Source: Anaerolinea sp.
Lineage (GTDB): Bacteria; Chloroflexota; Anaerolineae; Anaerolineales; Anaerolineaceae
Assembly: GCA_029975055.1 (NCBI GenBank)
Contig: JARKPU010000051.1
Location: 62,001-126,000 of the forward strand
Direction of reading: 5' to 3'
DNA: 64,000 bases
This document shows positions 17,713 to 27,017 of this stretch, piece by piece (the first letter of the stretch is position 1; the number at the start of each line of letters is the position of its first letter). Below the pieces are notes generated by a model that searched no databases, had not been told where the DNA came from, and worked only from the letters and a program-made list of their open reading frames with translations. The translations under genes and the position numbers were made by a program.

Positions 17713-18330
17713 ATGAACCTGCTCGAAAACCTCACCCCCCAAACCCTTGCCGAGCGCGGGCTGGCCTGGGAGCATGCCCCCGCTCACTGGGAGGGGCTGC
17801 CCGGCGGCGGAATCCGCGTCGGCGTTCCGGCGCATGCCGATTACTTCCGCGACCCTTCGGGCAGCCACGTCAACGACGCCGCGCCCTTCTTGTGGATGCG
17901 CGTGAGCGGCGATTTCGTGGCCCGCGCGCTGGTGCGCCCCACCTTTGCCTCCACCTATGACTCGGGGGTGATCATGGTGCGCCACGACGCCGAACACTGG
18001 GCCAAGCTGTGCTTCGAGAAGACCGATTTCGGCACCACCGCCGCGGTGAGCGTGGTGACGAACGGCCTTTCGGATGACGCCAACGGCGCCGACCTGGAGA
18101 TGGAGCAGGTCTGGTTGCAGATGGCGCGCGTGGGAGATGTCTTCGGGCTGCAGTATTCGCCTGCCGAGGCCGGGCCATGGCGGATGGTGCGCGTCTTCCG
18201 GCTGGCGCTGCCCCCGGCGGTGCGCGTTGGGATCGTGGCGCAGTGCCCGGCAGGCCCGGGGACGACGGTGGATTTTTTGCACTTTTCGCTCGAACAGCGC
18301 ACGGTGCGTAACGTTCGGGCCGGAATTTGA
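17713..18330 (+). CDS. DUF1349 (concanavalin-like) protein
   Basis: A 205-residue soluble protein resembling the DUF1349 family (beta-sandwich, lectin/glucanase-like fold). Characteristic stretches are FLWMRVSGDFVARALVRP, YDSGVIMVRHDAEHWAKLCFE and a C-terminal VDFLHFSLEQR. The molecular function of the family is not established. AGGAGG lies just upstream of ATG 17713, and a TATAAT at 17686-17691 may be its own promoter. It is followed after 12 nt by the CDGSH gene, so the two are probably co-transcribed. Confidence 0.8.
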   Translation: MNLLENLTPQTLAERGLAWEHAPAHWEGLPGGGIRVGVPAHADYFRDPSGSHVNDAAPFLWMRVSGDFVARALVRPTFASTYDSGVIMVRHDAEHWAKLCFEKTDFGTTAAVSVVTNGLSDDANGADLEMEQVWLQMARVGDVFGLQYSPAEAGPWRMVRVFRLALPPAVRVGIVAQCPAGPGTTVDFLHFSLEQRTVRNVRAGI

Positions 18331-18342
18331 GCGAGGTAACCA

Positions 18343-19077
18343 ATGCCAGAGAGCACGGAACGCAAACGCAGGATCGTGGTGGAAGAGAACGGGCCGTACC
18401 GCGTGGAGGGGGATGTGCCGCTGGTGCGCAAGTCGCAGGTCGTCTCGGAGTTCGGCGAGCCGCTGACGTGGCGCAAAGACGAAGACCTGGAAGGCGGCGA
18501 GATGTATGAGTTGTGCCGCTGCGGGCAGTCGAGCAACAAGCCGTTCTGCGACCGCACGCACCGGATCGTCGGCTTTGACGGCAAGGAAAACGCCGTCACG
18601 CGCCCCACCACCGAGCGCCAGGTGAAGCTCGCCGACGGCCGGCGCATCGTCATCAAGCGCGATTACGCCCTGTGCATGGAGGCCGGGTTCTGCGGCAACC
18701 GCTTCACCGATATCGAAGGCATGGCCTCCAAAGCCGAAGACGACCCCCAGGTGCGCGCGCAGATCATGGCGATGATCGAACGCTGCCCATCCGGCTCGTA
18801 TACTTATGCCCCCGGCGCCGGCGAGGCGGACCTGGAGCCTGACCTGCCGCAGCAGATTGCCGTCACCATCGAGATGACCTCTTACGGGCCGATCGACGGC
18901 CCCCTGTGGGTGACGGGCAACATCCCGGTGGAGCGGGCCGATGGTAAACCGTTCGAGACGCGCAACCGGGTGATGCTGTGCGGCTGCGGGCTTTCGGGGG
19001 CCAAGCCGCTCTGCGATGGGACGCACCGCCGCGACCAGGAAGCCAGGTTGAAGCAGCGCAGCGAGCAGGGCAGGTAG
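18343..19077 (+). CDS. Iron-sulfur protein with two CDGSH domains and a central cysteine cluster
   Basis: The 244-residue protein carries two CDGSH-type 2Fe-2S motifs: Cys58, Cys60, Cys69, His73 (CRCGQSSNKPFCDRTH) and Cys213, Cys215, Cys224, His228 (CGCGLSGAKPLCDGTH). Between them is a third cysteine group, Cys111, Cys117 and Cys148 (CMEAGFC then ERCPSGSYTY), resembling a divergent ferredoxin-like half. The family is assigned to iron-sulfur or electron-transfer roles; the partner is unknown. It ends 21 nt before a strong bidirectional terminator. Confidence 0.88.
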   Translation: MPESTERKRRIVVEENGPYRVEGDVPLVRKSQVVSEFGEPLTWRKDEDLEGGEMYELCRCGQSSNKPFCDRTHRIVGFDGKENAVTRPTTERQVKLADGRRIVIKRDYALCMEAGFCGNRFTDIEGMASKAEDDPQVRAQIMAMIERCPSGSYTYAPGAGEADLEPDLPQQIAVTIEMTSYGPIDGPLWVTGNIPVERADGKPFETRNRVMLCGCGLSGAKPLCDGTHRRDQEARLKQRSEQGR

Positions 19078-19098
19078 GGCCGTCCTTCCTGCGGTGAG

Positions 19099-19146
19099 GA
19101 AGAAAATCACAGGCATCCGCCGCGGCGGATGCCTGTGATTTTCTTC
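19099..19146. terminator. Bidirectional intrinsic terminator
   Basis: Two perfectly complementary 24-nt arms, GAAGAAAATCACAGGCATCC... and its reverse, are centred at 19122/19123 between the convergent CDGSH and thioesterase genes. A-run and T-run on the two sides allow termination in both directions. Confidence 0.9.
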
Positions 19147-19168
19147 ATTTCACGCGTTCGTGTGCCTT

Positions 19169-19660
19169 CTATTCGGGTTCGTCCGGGTAAACCTTCCAGC
19201 CCAGGGCCGCGAGGTCGGTGGCTTCCAGCCTGTCCGGCGGGACGTCGAAGAGGAGGGTCTTGCCCTCGGCGAGGAGCACCCCGGCTTCGTCGTAAATGCC
19301 CGCCCAGCCCTCGGCCACGCGCCCGGTGCTCTTGCCGGCCTTGCCGACGATGCGCAGCGGCTTGCCGATGGGCACATTCTTGCGGTAGAGCACCTCGATC
19401 TTGCCGGTGAACATGAAGCGCGGAGCGGAGGGGTCATCGCCCATGTGGGCGCGCCCGCTGATCTCATCCAAAATGGTGGCGATGATGCCGCCGTGCAGCA
19501 CGCCAGGGTAACCCTGGAAGTGCTCGGGGGCGGTGAAGGTCGTCTCGATGACGCCGGGTTCCACCTGGTAAATCTTCAGCTTCAACCCGACCGGGTTTTC
19601 GACCCCACAGACGAAGCAGTGGCGCGAATTGGGCTGTTTGAAGGCGGTTGGTTTGCTCAA
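19169..19660 (-). CDS. PaaI-type hotdog thioesterase
   Basis: A 163-residue hotdog-fold protein. The signature is FQGYPGVLHGGIIATILDE, with the central helix and putative catalytic acid, preceded by a CFVCGVENPVGLKLKIY start common in PaaI-like acyl-CoA thioesterases. The C-terminal half (KIEVLYRKNVPIGKPLRIVG) supplies the antiparallel sheet. The acyl substrate cannot be read from sequence. It lies 14 nt downstream of the GT-C-like gene on the same strand and is probably co-transcribed with it. Confidence 0.87.
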   Translation of the reverse strand: MSKPTAFKQPNSRHCFVCGVENPVGLKLKIYQVEPGVIETTFTAPEHFQGYPGVLHGGIIATILDEISGRAHMGDDPSAPRFMFTGKIEVLYRKNVPIGKPLRIVGKAGKSTGRVAEGWAGIYDEAGVLLAEGKTLLFDVPPDRLEATDLAALGWKVYPDEPE

Positions 19661-19674
19661 CGGTCATCTCCCGT

Positions 19675-21000
19675 TTATCTTGTCTCGGAATGCGGTGCTT
19701 TGGCATGAAGTGGAGCAATTATACCCGTTATGGCAGCTTCCACCTGCATGCCCTGGCGGTAGCGGGCCAGGTTGCCTGAGTAGGGGTAAAACAGGTTGGC
19801 GGCGATCAGCGCGATGGCGAGGAAGGCCACTCCCGCCTGGGCGGCGCGGGCCGGCCGCCAGGCGATGCGGCCTTCGGCGAGCGCCAGCGGCAGGTTGAGC
19901 GCCGAAGCGAAGAGCGGCACCAGCACCGGCAGCCAGTAATGATCGGGCTTGACCGCCACGAAGAACAGCAGGTAGATGGCGTTGGGGATGATCCACAGCA
20001 GCACCAGCCCGTTGAGCAGGCGGTGCGGCCCCTTGATACAGCCGAACAGCAGCGAGCCTGCCAGCAGCCCCAGCACGAGCGGGTGAGCGTACCAGGTGGT
20101 GAGGGTCCATTCCCACCAGCGCGGCCCCTTGGAATAGTAGAGCGGGTCGTCGTGAGCGTAGCCCCGGGTGAGTTCATCGGTTTTGTAGGTCTGGATTTTG
20201 ATCAGCTCCTGGCGCGCCCCGGCGTTATAGAGGAACGGGTTCGAGACGACCAGCGCGCCGGTCATCACCAGGATGAAGAGCCCCCCGGCCAGCGCCGCGC
20301 GCGGCAGGTTGAGGGTTTTGCGCGCCAGCCCGGCGGCCAGGCAGCCTGCCACCGCCAGGAAGAAGAAGAACCCGGCCAGCTTGATCCCGGCGGCCACGCC
20401 GCAAAATGCGGCGGCCAGGTAGAAATTGCGGCCAAAGCGCAGCCGGTCGCGCTCGAGGAAGAAGAGCGTCAGCGTCACGGCGAGCATCGAGAGCGCATCG
20501 GGGTGCCACCACTGGATGTTGTTGCGCACCAGCGCGCGCAGGCTGAGCAGCACGGCCAGCAGCAGCAGGCTCAGCCAGGCGGAACGGAAGCGTGTGAACA
20601 GCCACGTCAGCAGCGCGGCGGCGGCCAGCATGGGCAGCACGCTGATCAACTGGCGCAGGAGCAGCAGGTTGATCGCGGTGTAATCGGTGAAATGCGCGCC
20701 TGCCGCCAGGCGCACCGGCAGCACGGCCAGCGCTGAGAAGAAGTAGAACGGGTAGCCGTAGTGGTAATCGCCGTAGATCACCCAGCGCGTGAACAGGTCT
20801 TTGAGGTCGGCGGCGGGGGTGAGCATGCGCACCACATAAGGGTAGGTGACCTGCTCATCCACCGAGGTGCGTTGCAGCATGCGCTCGCTCTGTGCCCCGC
20901 GCAGGTTCACCGGGATGAAGGCGCAGAAATAGAGCAGGCAGGCCGCCAGGACAAGCCAGAAGGTGCGCTTTCTTTCTGTGGATGAAGGCTGCTTGCTCAT
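19675..21000 (-). CDS. Multipass membrane protein, GT-C/GT39-like glycosyltransferase
   Basis: The 441-residue protein has about ten hydrophobic segments, beginning with TFWLVLAACLLYFCAFIPV. A loop after TM1 (QRTSVDEQVTYPYVVRML) carries an acidic pair where GT-C enzymes place their catalytic Asp/Glu, and GYPFYFFSALAVLP follows. These features match dolichyl-phosphate-mannose mannosyltransferase-like proteins using lipid-linked sugars. Donor and acceptor are unknown. The first gene of its unit; PaaI follows 14 nt downstream. Confidence 0.72.
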   Translation of the reverse strand: MSKQPSSTERKRTFWLVLAACLLYFCAFIPVNLRGAQSERMLQRTSVDEQVTYPYVVRMLTPAADLKDLFTRWVIYGDYHYGYPFYFFSALAVLPVRLAAGAHFTDYTAINLLLLRQLISVLPMLAAAALLTWLFTRFRSAWLSLLLLAVLLSLRALVRNNIQWWHPDALSMLAVTLTLFFLERDRLRFGRNFYLAAAFCGVAAGIKLAGFFFFLAVAGCLAAGLARKTLNLPRAALAGGLFILVMTGALVVSNPFLYNAGARQELIKIQTYKTDELTRGYAHDDPLYYSKGPRWWEWTLTTWYAHPLVLGLLAGSLLFGCIKGPHRLLNGLVLLWIIPNAIYLLFFVAVKPDHYWLPVLVPLFASALNLPLALAEGRIAWRPARAAQAGVAFLAIALIAANLFYPYSGNLARYRQGMQVEAAITGIIAPLHAKAPHSETR

Positions 21001-21084
21001 GGGGTTTCAACGCCTGGGCGTTTTGATTGTACCCTGAAGGAGGGCGTTTCAGATTTCAACGCCGGCCTGCGCGAGAAGATTGCA

Positions 21085-21120
21085 GAGAGGGGGCGGTGCG
21101 CTGCGCGCCGCCCCCTCTCT
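21085..21120 (-). terminator. GC-rich hairpin after the ABC transporter operon
   Basis: AGAGAGGGGGCGG (21085-21097) pairs with CCGCCCCCTCTCT (21108-21120), 30 nt beyond the stop of the permease gene at 21150. There is no long T-tract, so terminator efficiency is uncertain. Confidence 0.55.
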
Positions 21121-21149
21121 GTTGATCCGGCGGGCGGCCTGCCCCCCGG

Positions 21150-22421
21150 TCACTCTTTGTTGTACGGCTCGCCGTCGGCAGCCGGGGCCATGCTGCGCCC
21201 GACCAGCCCCGCCAGCACCACCATGGTGGTGATGTAGGGCGCCATGGCCATGAATTGGATCGGGATGCCCGTGCCCAGCAGCGTCAGCCGGGTGGCGATT
21301 GCATCCGAGAAGCCAAAGAGCAGGCCCGCCAGGAAGGAGCCGATCGGCGTCCAGTTGCCGAAGATCATCGCCGCCAGGCCGATGAAGCCCTTGCCGGCGG
21401 TCATCCCCTCGTCAAAGCGGCCCACCGACCCGAGGGTGAAGAAGGCTCCGCCGATGCCGGCCACCAGCCCGCCGAGCAGCACGGCCATGTAGCGCGTGCG
21501 GAAGACGTTGATCCCGAGCGTATCGGCCGCCTTGGGGTGCTCGCCCACCGAGCGCATGCGCAGCCCCCAGCGGGTGCGGAAGAGCGCCACCTGGACGATG
21601 ACCAGGATGATGTACATCAGGTACACGAAGATGTTGGTGTTGAACAGGAGCGGCCCGATGACGGGGATATCGGCCAGCAGCGGGATGGGCACGCGCGGGA
21701 AGACGGGCGGGTTGTTAAGGTACTGGTAGGTCTGCAGGAACTTCGCCGAGAGGAAGGATGTGAGGCCGGTGGAGAAGATGTTGATCACCGTGCCGGAGAT
21801 GATCTGGTTGATCTTGTACTTGATCGAAAGCACGGCGTGGATGAGCGCCAGCAGCAGGCTGGAGGCGATCGCCGCAAGCAGGCCCACCCACATGCTCTTG
21901 GTGACGCTGCCCACCAGCGCGCCGATCATGGCGGCCATGAGCATCATGCCCTCAATGGCGATGTTCACCACGCCGGCGCGTTCACAGAGCACGCCCGAGA
22001 AGGCGCCCAAAACAATTGGCACGGCCAGCAGCACCGAAGCGCTGAGCATGCCGGCCAGGTTGAGCGACTTGCCCGCCGAGGCCCACAGCAGGAAGGAGAA
22101 GATGAAGAAGAACGCTACCACCCCCAGGACGAGGTTAGTCTGGCGGCCAAAGCCGCGCACAAGCTGGTAAATGCCCAGCAGAGCCGAGAGGATGGTGAGC
22201 GCCAGCATGGTGCCAAAGACGGGGACGATCCAGTTGGCGGCGATGCCCTGGGTGATGCCGCCCGGCGTCATCACGAAGGTGGACACCTGCCCGGGTTGGA
22301 CGTGGAGCATGAAGAGGACCACGGTCAGGGCGGCCACCACAAGCTCGATGATGCCCAGCACGCGCCGGCGGGTGGGAGTGATGGTCTCCAGCTTTTTGCG
22401 ATGAATCACGATGGTAGCCAT
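21150..22421 (-). CDS. ABC transporter permease, nucleoside (BMP-associated) type, second subunit
   Basis: A 423-residue inner-membrane permease of the branched-chain/ribose permease superfamily. The conserved central region is VLCERAGVVNIAIEGMMLMAAMIGA, typical of NupQ/YufQ-like permeases, and RTRWGLRMRSVGEHPKAADTLGI is the EAA-like cytoplasmic loop that contacts the ATPase. Around ten hydrophobic segments are visible. The start codon shares its last base with the stop of the upstream permease, so the two are translationally coupled. With the ATPase and the BMP lipoprotein it should form a purine-nucleoside-type importer; substrate by analogy only. Confidence 0.9.
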   Translation of the reverse strand: MATIVIHRKKLETITPTRRRVLGIIELVVAALTVVLFMLHVQPGQVSTFVMTPGGITQGIAANWIVPVFGTMLALTILSALLGIYQLVRGFGRQTNLVLGVVAFFFIFSFLLWASAGKSLNLAGMLSASVLLAVPIVLGAFSGVLCERAGVVNIAIEGMMLMAAMIGALVGSVTKSMWVGLLAAIASSLLLALIHAVLSIKYKINQIISGTVINIFSTGLTSFLSAKFLQTYQYLNNPPVFPRVPIPLLADIPVIGPLLFNTNIFVYLMYIILVIVQVALFRTRWGLRMRSVGEHPKAADTLGINVFRTRYMAVLLGGLVAGIGGAFFTLGSVGRFDEGMTAGKGFIGLAAMIFGNWTPIGSFLAGLLFGFSDAIATRLTLLGTGIPIQFMAMAPYITTMVVLAGLVGRSMAPAADGEPYNKE

Positions 22422-23704
22422 TATTTACCCCCTCCCCAGCTCCCGCCGACAAAGACGGCTTCTTCCGCTTCCTTTGGCACGCGGATGCGGTAGATGGTGC
22501 GGATGATGGCGGGCGCCGCGACGAAGGCCAGGATGAGCGCCTGGATGATCGAAACGATGTCGTTGGGGATCTGCAGCAGCTCCATGCGGGTGGCGCCGTT
22601 GCGCAGCGCGCCGAAGAGCAGCGAGGCAAACACCACGCCGATGGGGGTGCTGTTGCCCAGCAGCGCCAGGGCGATGCTGTCGAAGCCGGCGCCGGCCGAG
22701 AGGCCGATGGCCATGCTGCGGTTGACGGCCAGGATCTGCGTGGCCCCGGCCAGCCCCGCCAGCGCGCCGGAGAGCGTCATGGCGATGATGATGTTGCTGG
22801 TGATGTTGATCCCGGCGTAGCGCGCGGCATAGGGGTTGGCGCCCACCGTGCGCAGGTTGAAGCCCCACGTGGTTTTGAACAGCAGCCAGTGCACCAGGTA
22901 AGCAAAAGCCAGGGCGATGAAGAAGCCCAGGTGCAGGCGGATGGGCGACGGGAAGAATTGAGGGATTTCGGCGCTCTTCTCGATGACCGGGCTGATCGGC
23001 ATGCCCCCCGAGCCGGGGCGGGTCATCGGGCCGGTCAACAGCCATTCGGTCAGGCGGAAGGAAATCCAGTTCATCATGATCGTGTTGATCACCTCGTGGC
23101 CGCCGGTTTTGGCTTTCAGCCAGCCGGGGATAAAGCCCCACAGCCCGCCGCCGACCGCTCCGGCCAGGAAGGCCAGCGGCATGTGAATGACCGCCGGCAG
23201 CCCTTTGATGGCGAAGCCTACGTAGGTGGCGGCAGCGGCGCCGACGAAGAGCTGCCCTTCCACCCCGATGTTAAAGAGCCCCGAGCGGAAGCCCAGCGCC
23301 ACTGCCAGCCCGGCGAAGATATACGGCGTGGCGTTCACCAGGCTTTCGAGGATGGGGTTGATCGCCCGGCGAATTTCGAGGGCGTTGCCGCCGCGGATGG
23401 CCTCGACGATGCGCACCGGGTCACCCAGGGCACCGGCAAACATCGCGCCGTAAGCCTTGATGATGGTATCCCACACGGCCGCCAGGCCCGCGCCAAAGGA
23501 TTGCCCGAACCCGGCGTACACTTCTTCGCTGGTGATGATGATGAAAATGGCGCCGATGACCAGCCCGGTGAACACCGCCAGGGCCGGCACGAGCAGCACC
23601 CGCCCGGTCCGCCGCCAGCCGCTGGCATGGTGCACGGCCGGGGGGTTGTTCAATTCATCGAGCAAAACTTTCCCAACATCTGGTTTTGGTTGTTTTTCGC
23701 TCAC
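22421..23704 (-). CDS. ABC transporter permease, nucleoside (BMP-associated) type, first subunit
   Basis: A 427-residue permease of the NupP/YufP type. TM1 is VLLVPALAVFTGLVIGAIFI. Conserved stretches are FRSGLFNIGVEGQLFVGAAAA, KAKTGGHEVINTIMMNWIS and the cytoplasmic loop TTWGFNLRTVGANPYAARYAGI. It lies between the ATPase (12 nt upstream) and the second permease (1-nt overlap). The N-terminal 30 residues are cytoplasmic and poorly conserved. Confidence 0.9.
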   Translation of the reverse strand: MSEKQPKPDVGKVLLDELNNPPAVHHASGWRRTGRVLLVPALAVFTGLVIGAIFIIITSEEVYAGFGQSFGAGLAAVWDTIIKAYGAMFAGALGDPVRIVEAIRGGNALEIRRAINPILESLVNATPYIFAGLAVALGFRSGLFNIGVEGQLFVGAAAATYVGFAIKGLPAVIHMPLAFLAGAVGGGLWGFIPGWLKAKTGGHEVINTIMMNWISFRLTEWLLTGPMTRPGSGGMPISPVIEKSAEIPQFFPSPIRLHLGFFIALAFAYLVHWLLFKTTWGFNLRTVGANPYAARYAGINITSNIIIAMTLSGALAGLAGATQILAVNRSMAIGLSAGAGFDSIALALLGNSTPIGVVFASLLFGALRNGATRMELLQIPNDIVSIIQALILAFVAAPAIIRTIYRIRVPKEAEEAVFVGGSWGGGK

Positions 23705-23716
23705 GCTGCACCCCGT

Positions 23717-25279
23717 TTACAAGGTAGATTCGACCACGCGCTCGCCCACCTGGGGCGCGCCGGCCTGTTCCGGGCTGACCCCGGCCATCAGCAGGCCAAT
23801 GTACGCCTTAGTGGCCTGGTCGGCAGGGACGATGGTCACGATCTTGCCGCGATACATCACCGCGATGCGGTCTGAAAGCTCCATGATTTCATCCAGCTCA
23901 GGTGAAACGAGCAGCACGGCGCAGCCTTCATCGCGCTTTTCGACGATGCGTTTGTGAATATATTCGATCGAACCCACGTCCAGGCCGCGGGTGGGTTGGG
24001 AAGCGACCAGCAGTTTAATCGGCCGCGAAAACTCGCGCGCGACGATCACCTTTTGCTGGTTGCCCCCTGAGAGCGCGCCGACGTTGGTCTTCGCGCTGGG
24101 GGTGCGGATGTCAAAATCCTGGATGAGCTTTTCGGCGTCTTCGTACACCTTTTTCCACTGCATGGTCACGCCTTTGGCATAGGGCGGTTTATAGTAGGTG
24201 CACAAGACGGTATTATCGGCCACCGGGAAGGAAAGAACCAGGCCGTCGCGCTGGCGGTCTTCGGGGATGTGCGCCGAGCCAAGCTCCGTCACCTGGCGCG
24301 GGGTGGCGCGGGTGATATCCTGCCCGAGCAGGCGGATGGTGCCGCTGTTGGGCATGCGCAGGCCGGTGACGGCCTCCACCAGTTCGGTCTGGCCGTTGCC
24401 CTGCACGCCCGCCACGCCGAGGATTTCACCGGCGTGCACGTCGAAGCTGACTTCGTCTACGGTGATTTGCTTCTGCGCATCGGCCACCACCAGGTCCCTC
24501 ACTTCGAGCACCTTGTTTTGGACGTGCGCCACGCGCTTTTCGACCTCCAGCCTCACCGGGCGGCCCACCATCATGGCTGCCAGGCTGTTCTTATCGGCGC
24601 CCTGGGGCACCGTCTCGCCGACGACTGCGCCGCGGCGGATAACCAGAATGTGATCGGCCACCTCCAGCACCTCGCGCAGCTTGTGGGTGATGAAGATGAT
24701 CGATTTTCCCTGGCGGATCAGCTCGCGCATAATCGCGAACAGCTCGTCGGCTTCCTGCGGGGTGAGCACCGCCGTTGGCTCGTCGAAGATGAGGATCTCG
24801 GCCTGGCGGTAGAGCAGCTTGATGATCTCCACGCGCTGCTGGACGCCCACCGGCAGGTCGCGCACGTAGGCATCCGGGTCCACTTCCAGCTTGTAGCGCT
24901 GCGAAATGTCGCGGATGCGGTCGGCAGCCTTCTTGCGGTCGAGGAAGCCCGCAGCGCGCAGCTCTTCGGCGCCGAGCATGACGTTCTCGGTGACGGTGAA
25001 GACCGGGATGAGCATGAAATGCTGGTGCACCATGCCGATGCCGCTGCGGATGGCGTCGGTGGGCGAGACGATGGTGGTTTTCTTCCCGCGGACGTAAATT
25101 TCGCCTTCGTCGGGCTGGTAAAGACCGTAGAGGATGTTCATCAGGGTGGATTTACCCGCGCCGTTTTCCCCCAGCAGGGCGAGGATTTCGCCCTCGTTGA
25201 GGGTCAGGTTGATATGGTCGTTGGCCAGTACGCCGGGGAAACGTTTGGTGATGCCTTTGAGTTCCAGGACAGGAGCCAT
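23717..25279 (-). CDS. ABC transporter ATPase, double-cassette (nucleoside/sugar type)
   Basis: About 520 residues with two nucleotide-binding cassettes in tandem. The first has Walker A GENGAGKSTLMN and Walker B ILIFDEPTAVLTPQEADE. The second has a degenerate Walker A (GVQGNGQTELVEA) as is usual in RbsA/MglA/NupO proteins, and signature LSGGNQQKVIVAREF followed by LLVASQPTRGLD. I chose ATG 25279 (MAPVLELKGITKRFPGV) because AAGGAG is 5 nt upstream; a GTG at 25285 is in frame. It is the first gene of the three-gene transporter operon; the matching BMP lipoprotein is separated by sufE and the rhodanese gene. Confidence 0.93.
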   Translation of the reverse strand: MAPVLELKGITKRFPGVLANDHINLTLNEGEILALLGENGAGKSTLMNILYGLYQPDEGEIYVRGKKTTIVSPTDAIRSGIGMVHQHFMLIPVFTVTENVMLGAEELRAAGFLDRKKAADRIRDISQRYKLEVDPDAYVRDLPVGVQQRVEIIKLLYRQAEILIFDEPTAVLTPQEADELFAIMRELIRQGKSIIFITHKLREVLEVADHILVIRRGAVVGETVPQGADKNSLAAMMVGRPVRLEVEKRVAHVQNKVLEVRDLVVADAQKQITVDEVSFDVHAGEILGVAGVQGNGQTELVEAVTGLRMPNSGTIRLLGQDITRATPRQVTELGSAHIPEDRQRDGLVLSFPVADNTVLCTYYKPPYAKGVTMQWKKVYEDAEKLIQDFDIRTPSAKTNVGALSGGNQQKVIVAREFSRPIKLLVASQPTRGLDVGSIEYIHKRIVEKRDEGCAVLLVSPELDEIMELSDRIAVMYRGKIVTIVPADQATKAYIGLLMAGVSPEQAGAPQVGERVVESTL

Positions 25280-25443
25280 TACCACTCCTTATAGGGGGGA
25301 AGGTTGAATGTAATTGTAACATTAACTGGTTCCATTACCCTCCGGTGGATGAAAGTTTTTTCCGGCAGGCGCGCGCACGGGCCGGCCGCATTGAAAGCTT
25401 CAAACGGTTCACAAACAACGGTCGGGGGTTGTCAAAAAGAAGA

Positions 25444-25467
25444 GGGGCGGACACGCACGTCCGCCCC
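25444..25467 (-). terminator. Intrinsic terminator after sufE
   Basis: GGGGCGGAC (25444-25452) pairs with GTCCGCCCC (25459-25467). On the minus strand it is followed by CTCTTCTTTTTGAC. It separates sufE from the ABC operon downstream. The rest of the 240-bp gap shows nothing else clear. Confidence 0.8.
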
Positions 25468-25519
25468 CATCTTTGGGCAGCCCCTGACCGGAAGATGGAA
25501 TTGCCAGGCGGCGTTCGGT

Positions 25520-25953
25520 CTACGCCAGCTGCGCCACCGCCAGGCGCTTGACGTGCGCGACGATGGCCGACATGCCGTTCATGCGCTGGGCGGTGAGAAC
25601 CTCCTGCAGGCCCATCTGCAGGTAAAAATCGGCGGGCAGGTCGAGCACCTGCTCGGGCGTGGCGCCGCGCAGCCCTTCTTCCACAATGGCGGCAAAGCCG
25701 CGCACCGTGGGCGATTCGGCGGGTACTTTGAAGTAAAAGCGCATCCCGCCGTCTACCAGCTCGGCGGCCACCGCCACGGGCGTCATGCACTCGGGCACCG
25801 CCTCCAGGCTGCTTTCATCGGCCGCCACCCATGCGGGCAGGGGCGGCAGGCTTTCGGCGTATTGCAGGAGCAGCTCCAGCTTCTCGCGGCCTTCGCAAAG
25901 CTCAAAATCTTCGACGATTTGCGCCAGCCGGTCGGGCACTTTACCGGGCCGGC

Positions 25954-25957
<4 letters not shown>
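25520..25957 (-). CDS. sufE: SufE-like sulfur acceptor protein
   Basis: A 145-residue cysteine desulfurase partner that accepts persulfide sulfur for Fe-S assembly. The SufE pattern is clear: [39 protein letters not shown] with the active Cys in the ECMTP loop, [19 protein letters not shown] and [18 protein letters not shown] 25957 overlaps the stop of the rhodanese gene (ATGA), and the ORF upstream of it belongs to another frame. Pairing with a sulfurtransferase suggests a shared sulfur-handling role, but no sufS or other suf genes are in view. Confidence 0.92.
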
Positions 25958-26811
<854 letters not shown>

Positions 26812-26970
26812 CAAGGATCACCTCATGAATATTTATAAAAATCTTTAGAAATATTATAAAAATTAGCAGGATTTATGTCAATAGAGTAAATGGGGAAAGG
26901 CTTGGCTCCCTTCTCCGCCCGAGACTCGCTTCGTGCACCCGCGAGGGCCGGGGATGAGGGGAAATAGAAA

Positions 26971-26998
26971 AACCCCGCCCTGGCTTCAGGGCGGGGTT
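26971..26998 (-). terminator. Intrinsic terminator after the BMP lipoprotein gene
   Basis: AACCCCGCCCTG (26971-26982) and CAGGGCGGGGTT (26987-26998) form a 12-bp stem with a 4-nt loop. On the minus strand it is followed by TTTCTATTTCCCC. It lies 20 nt beyond the BMP stop. Confidence 0.88.
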
Positions 26999-27017
26999 AG
27001 GGTCGAACTGGTTTCGA

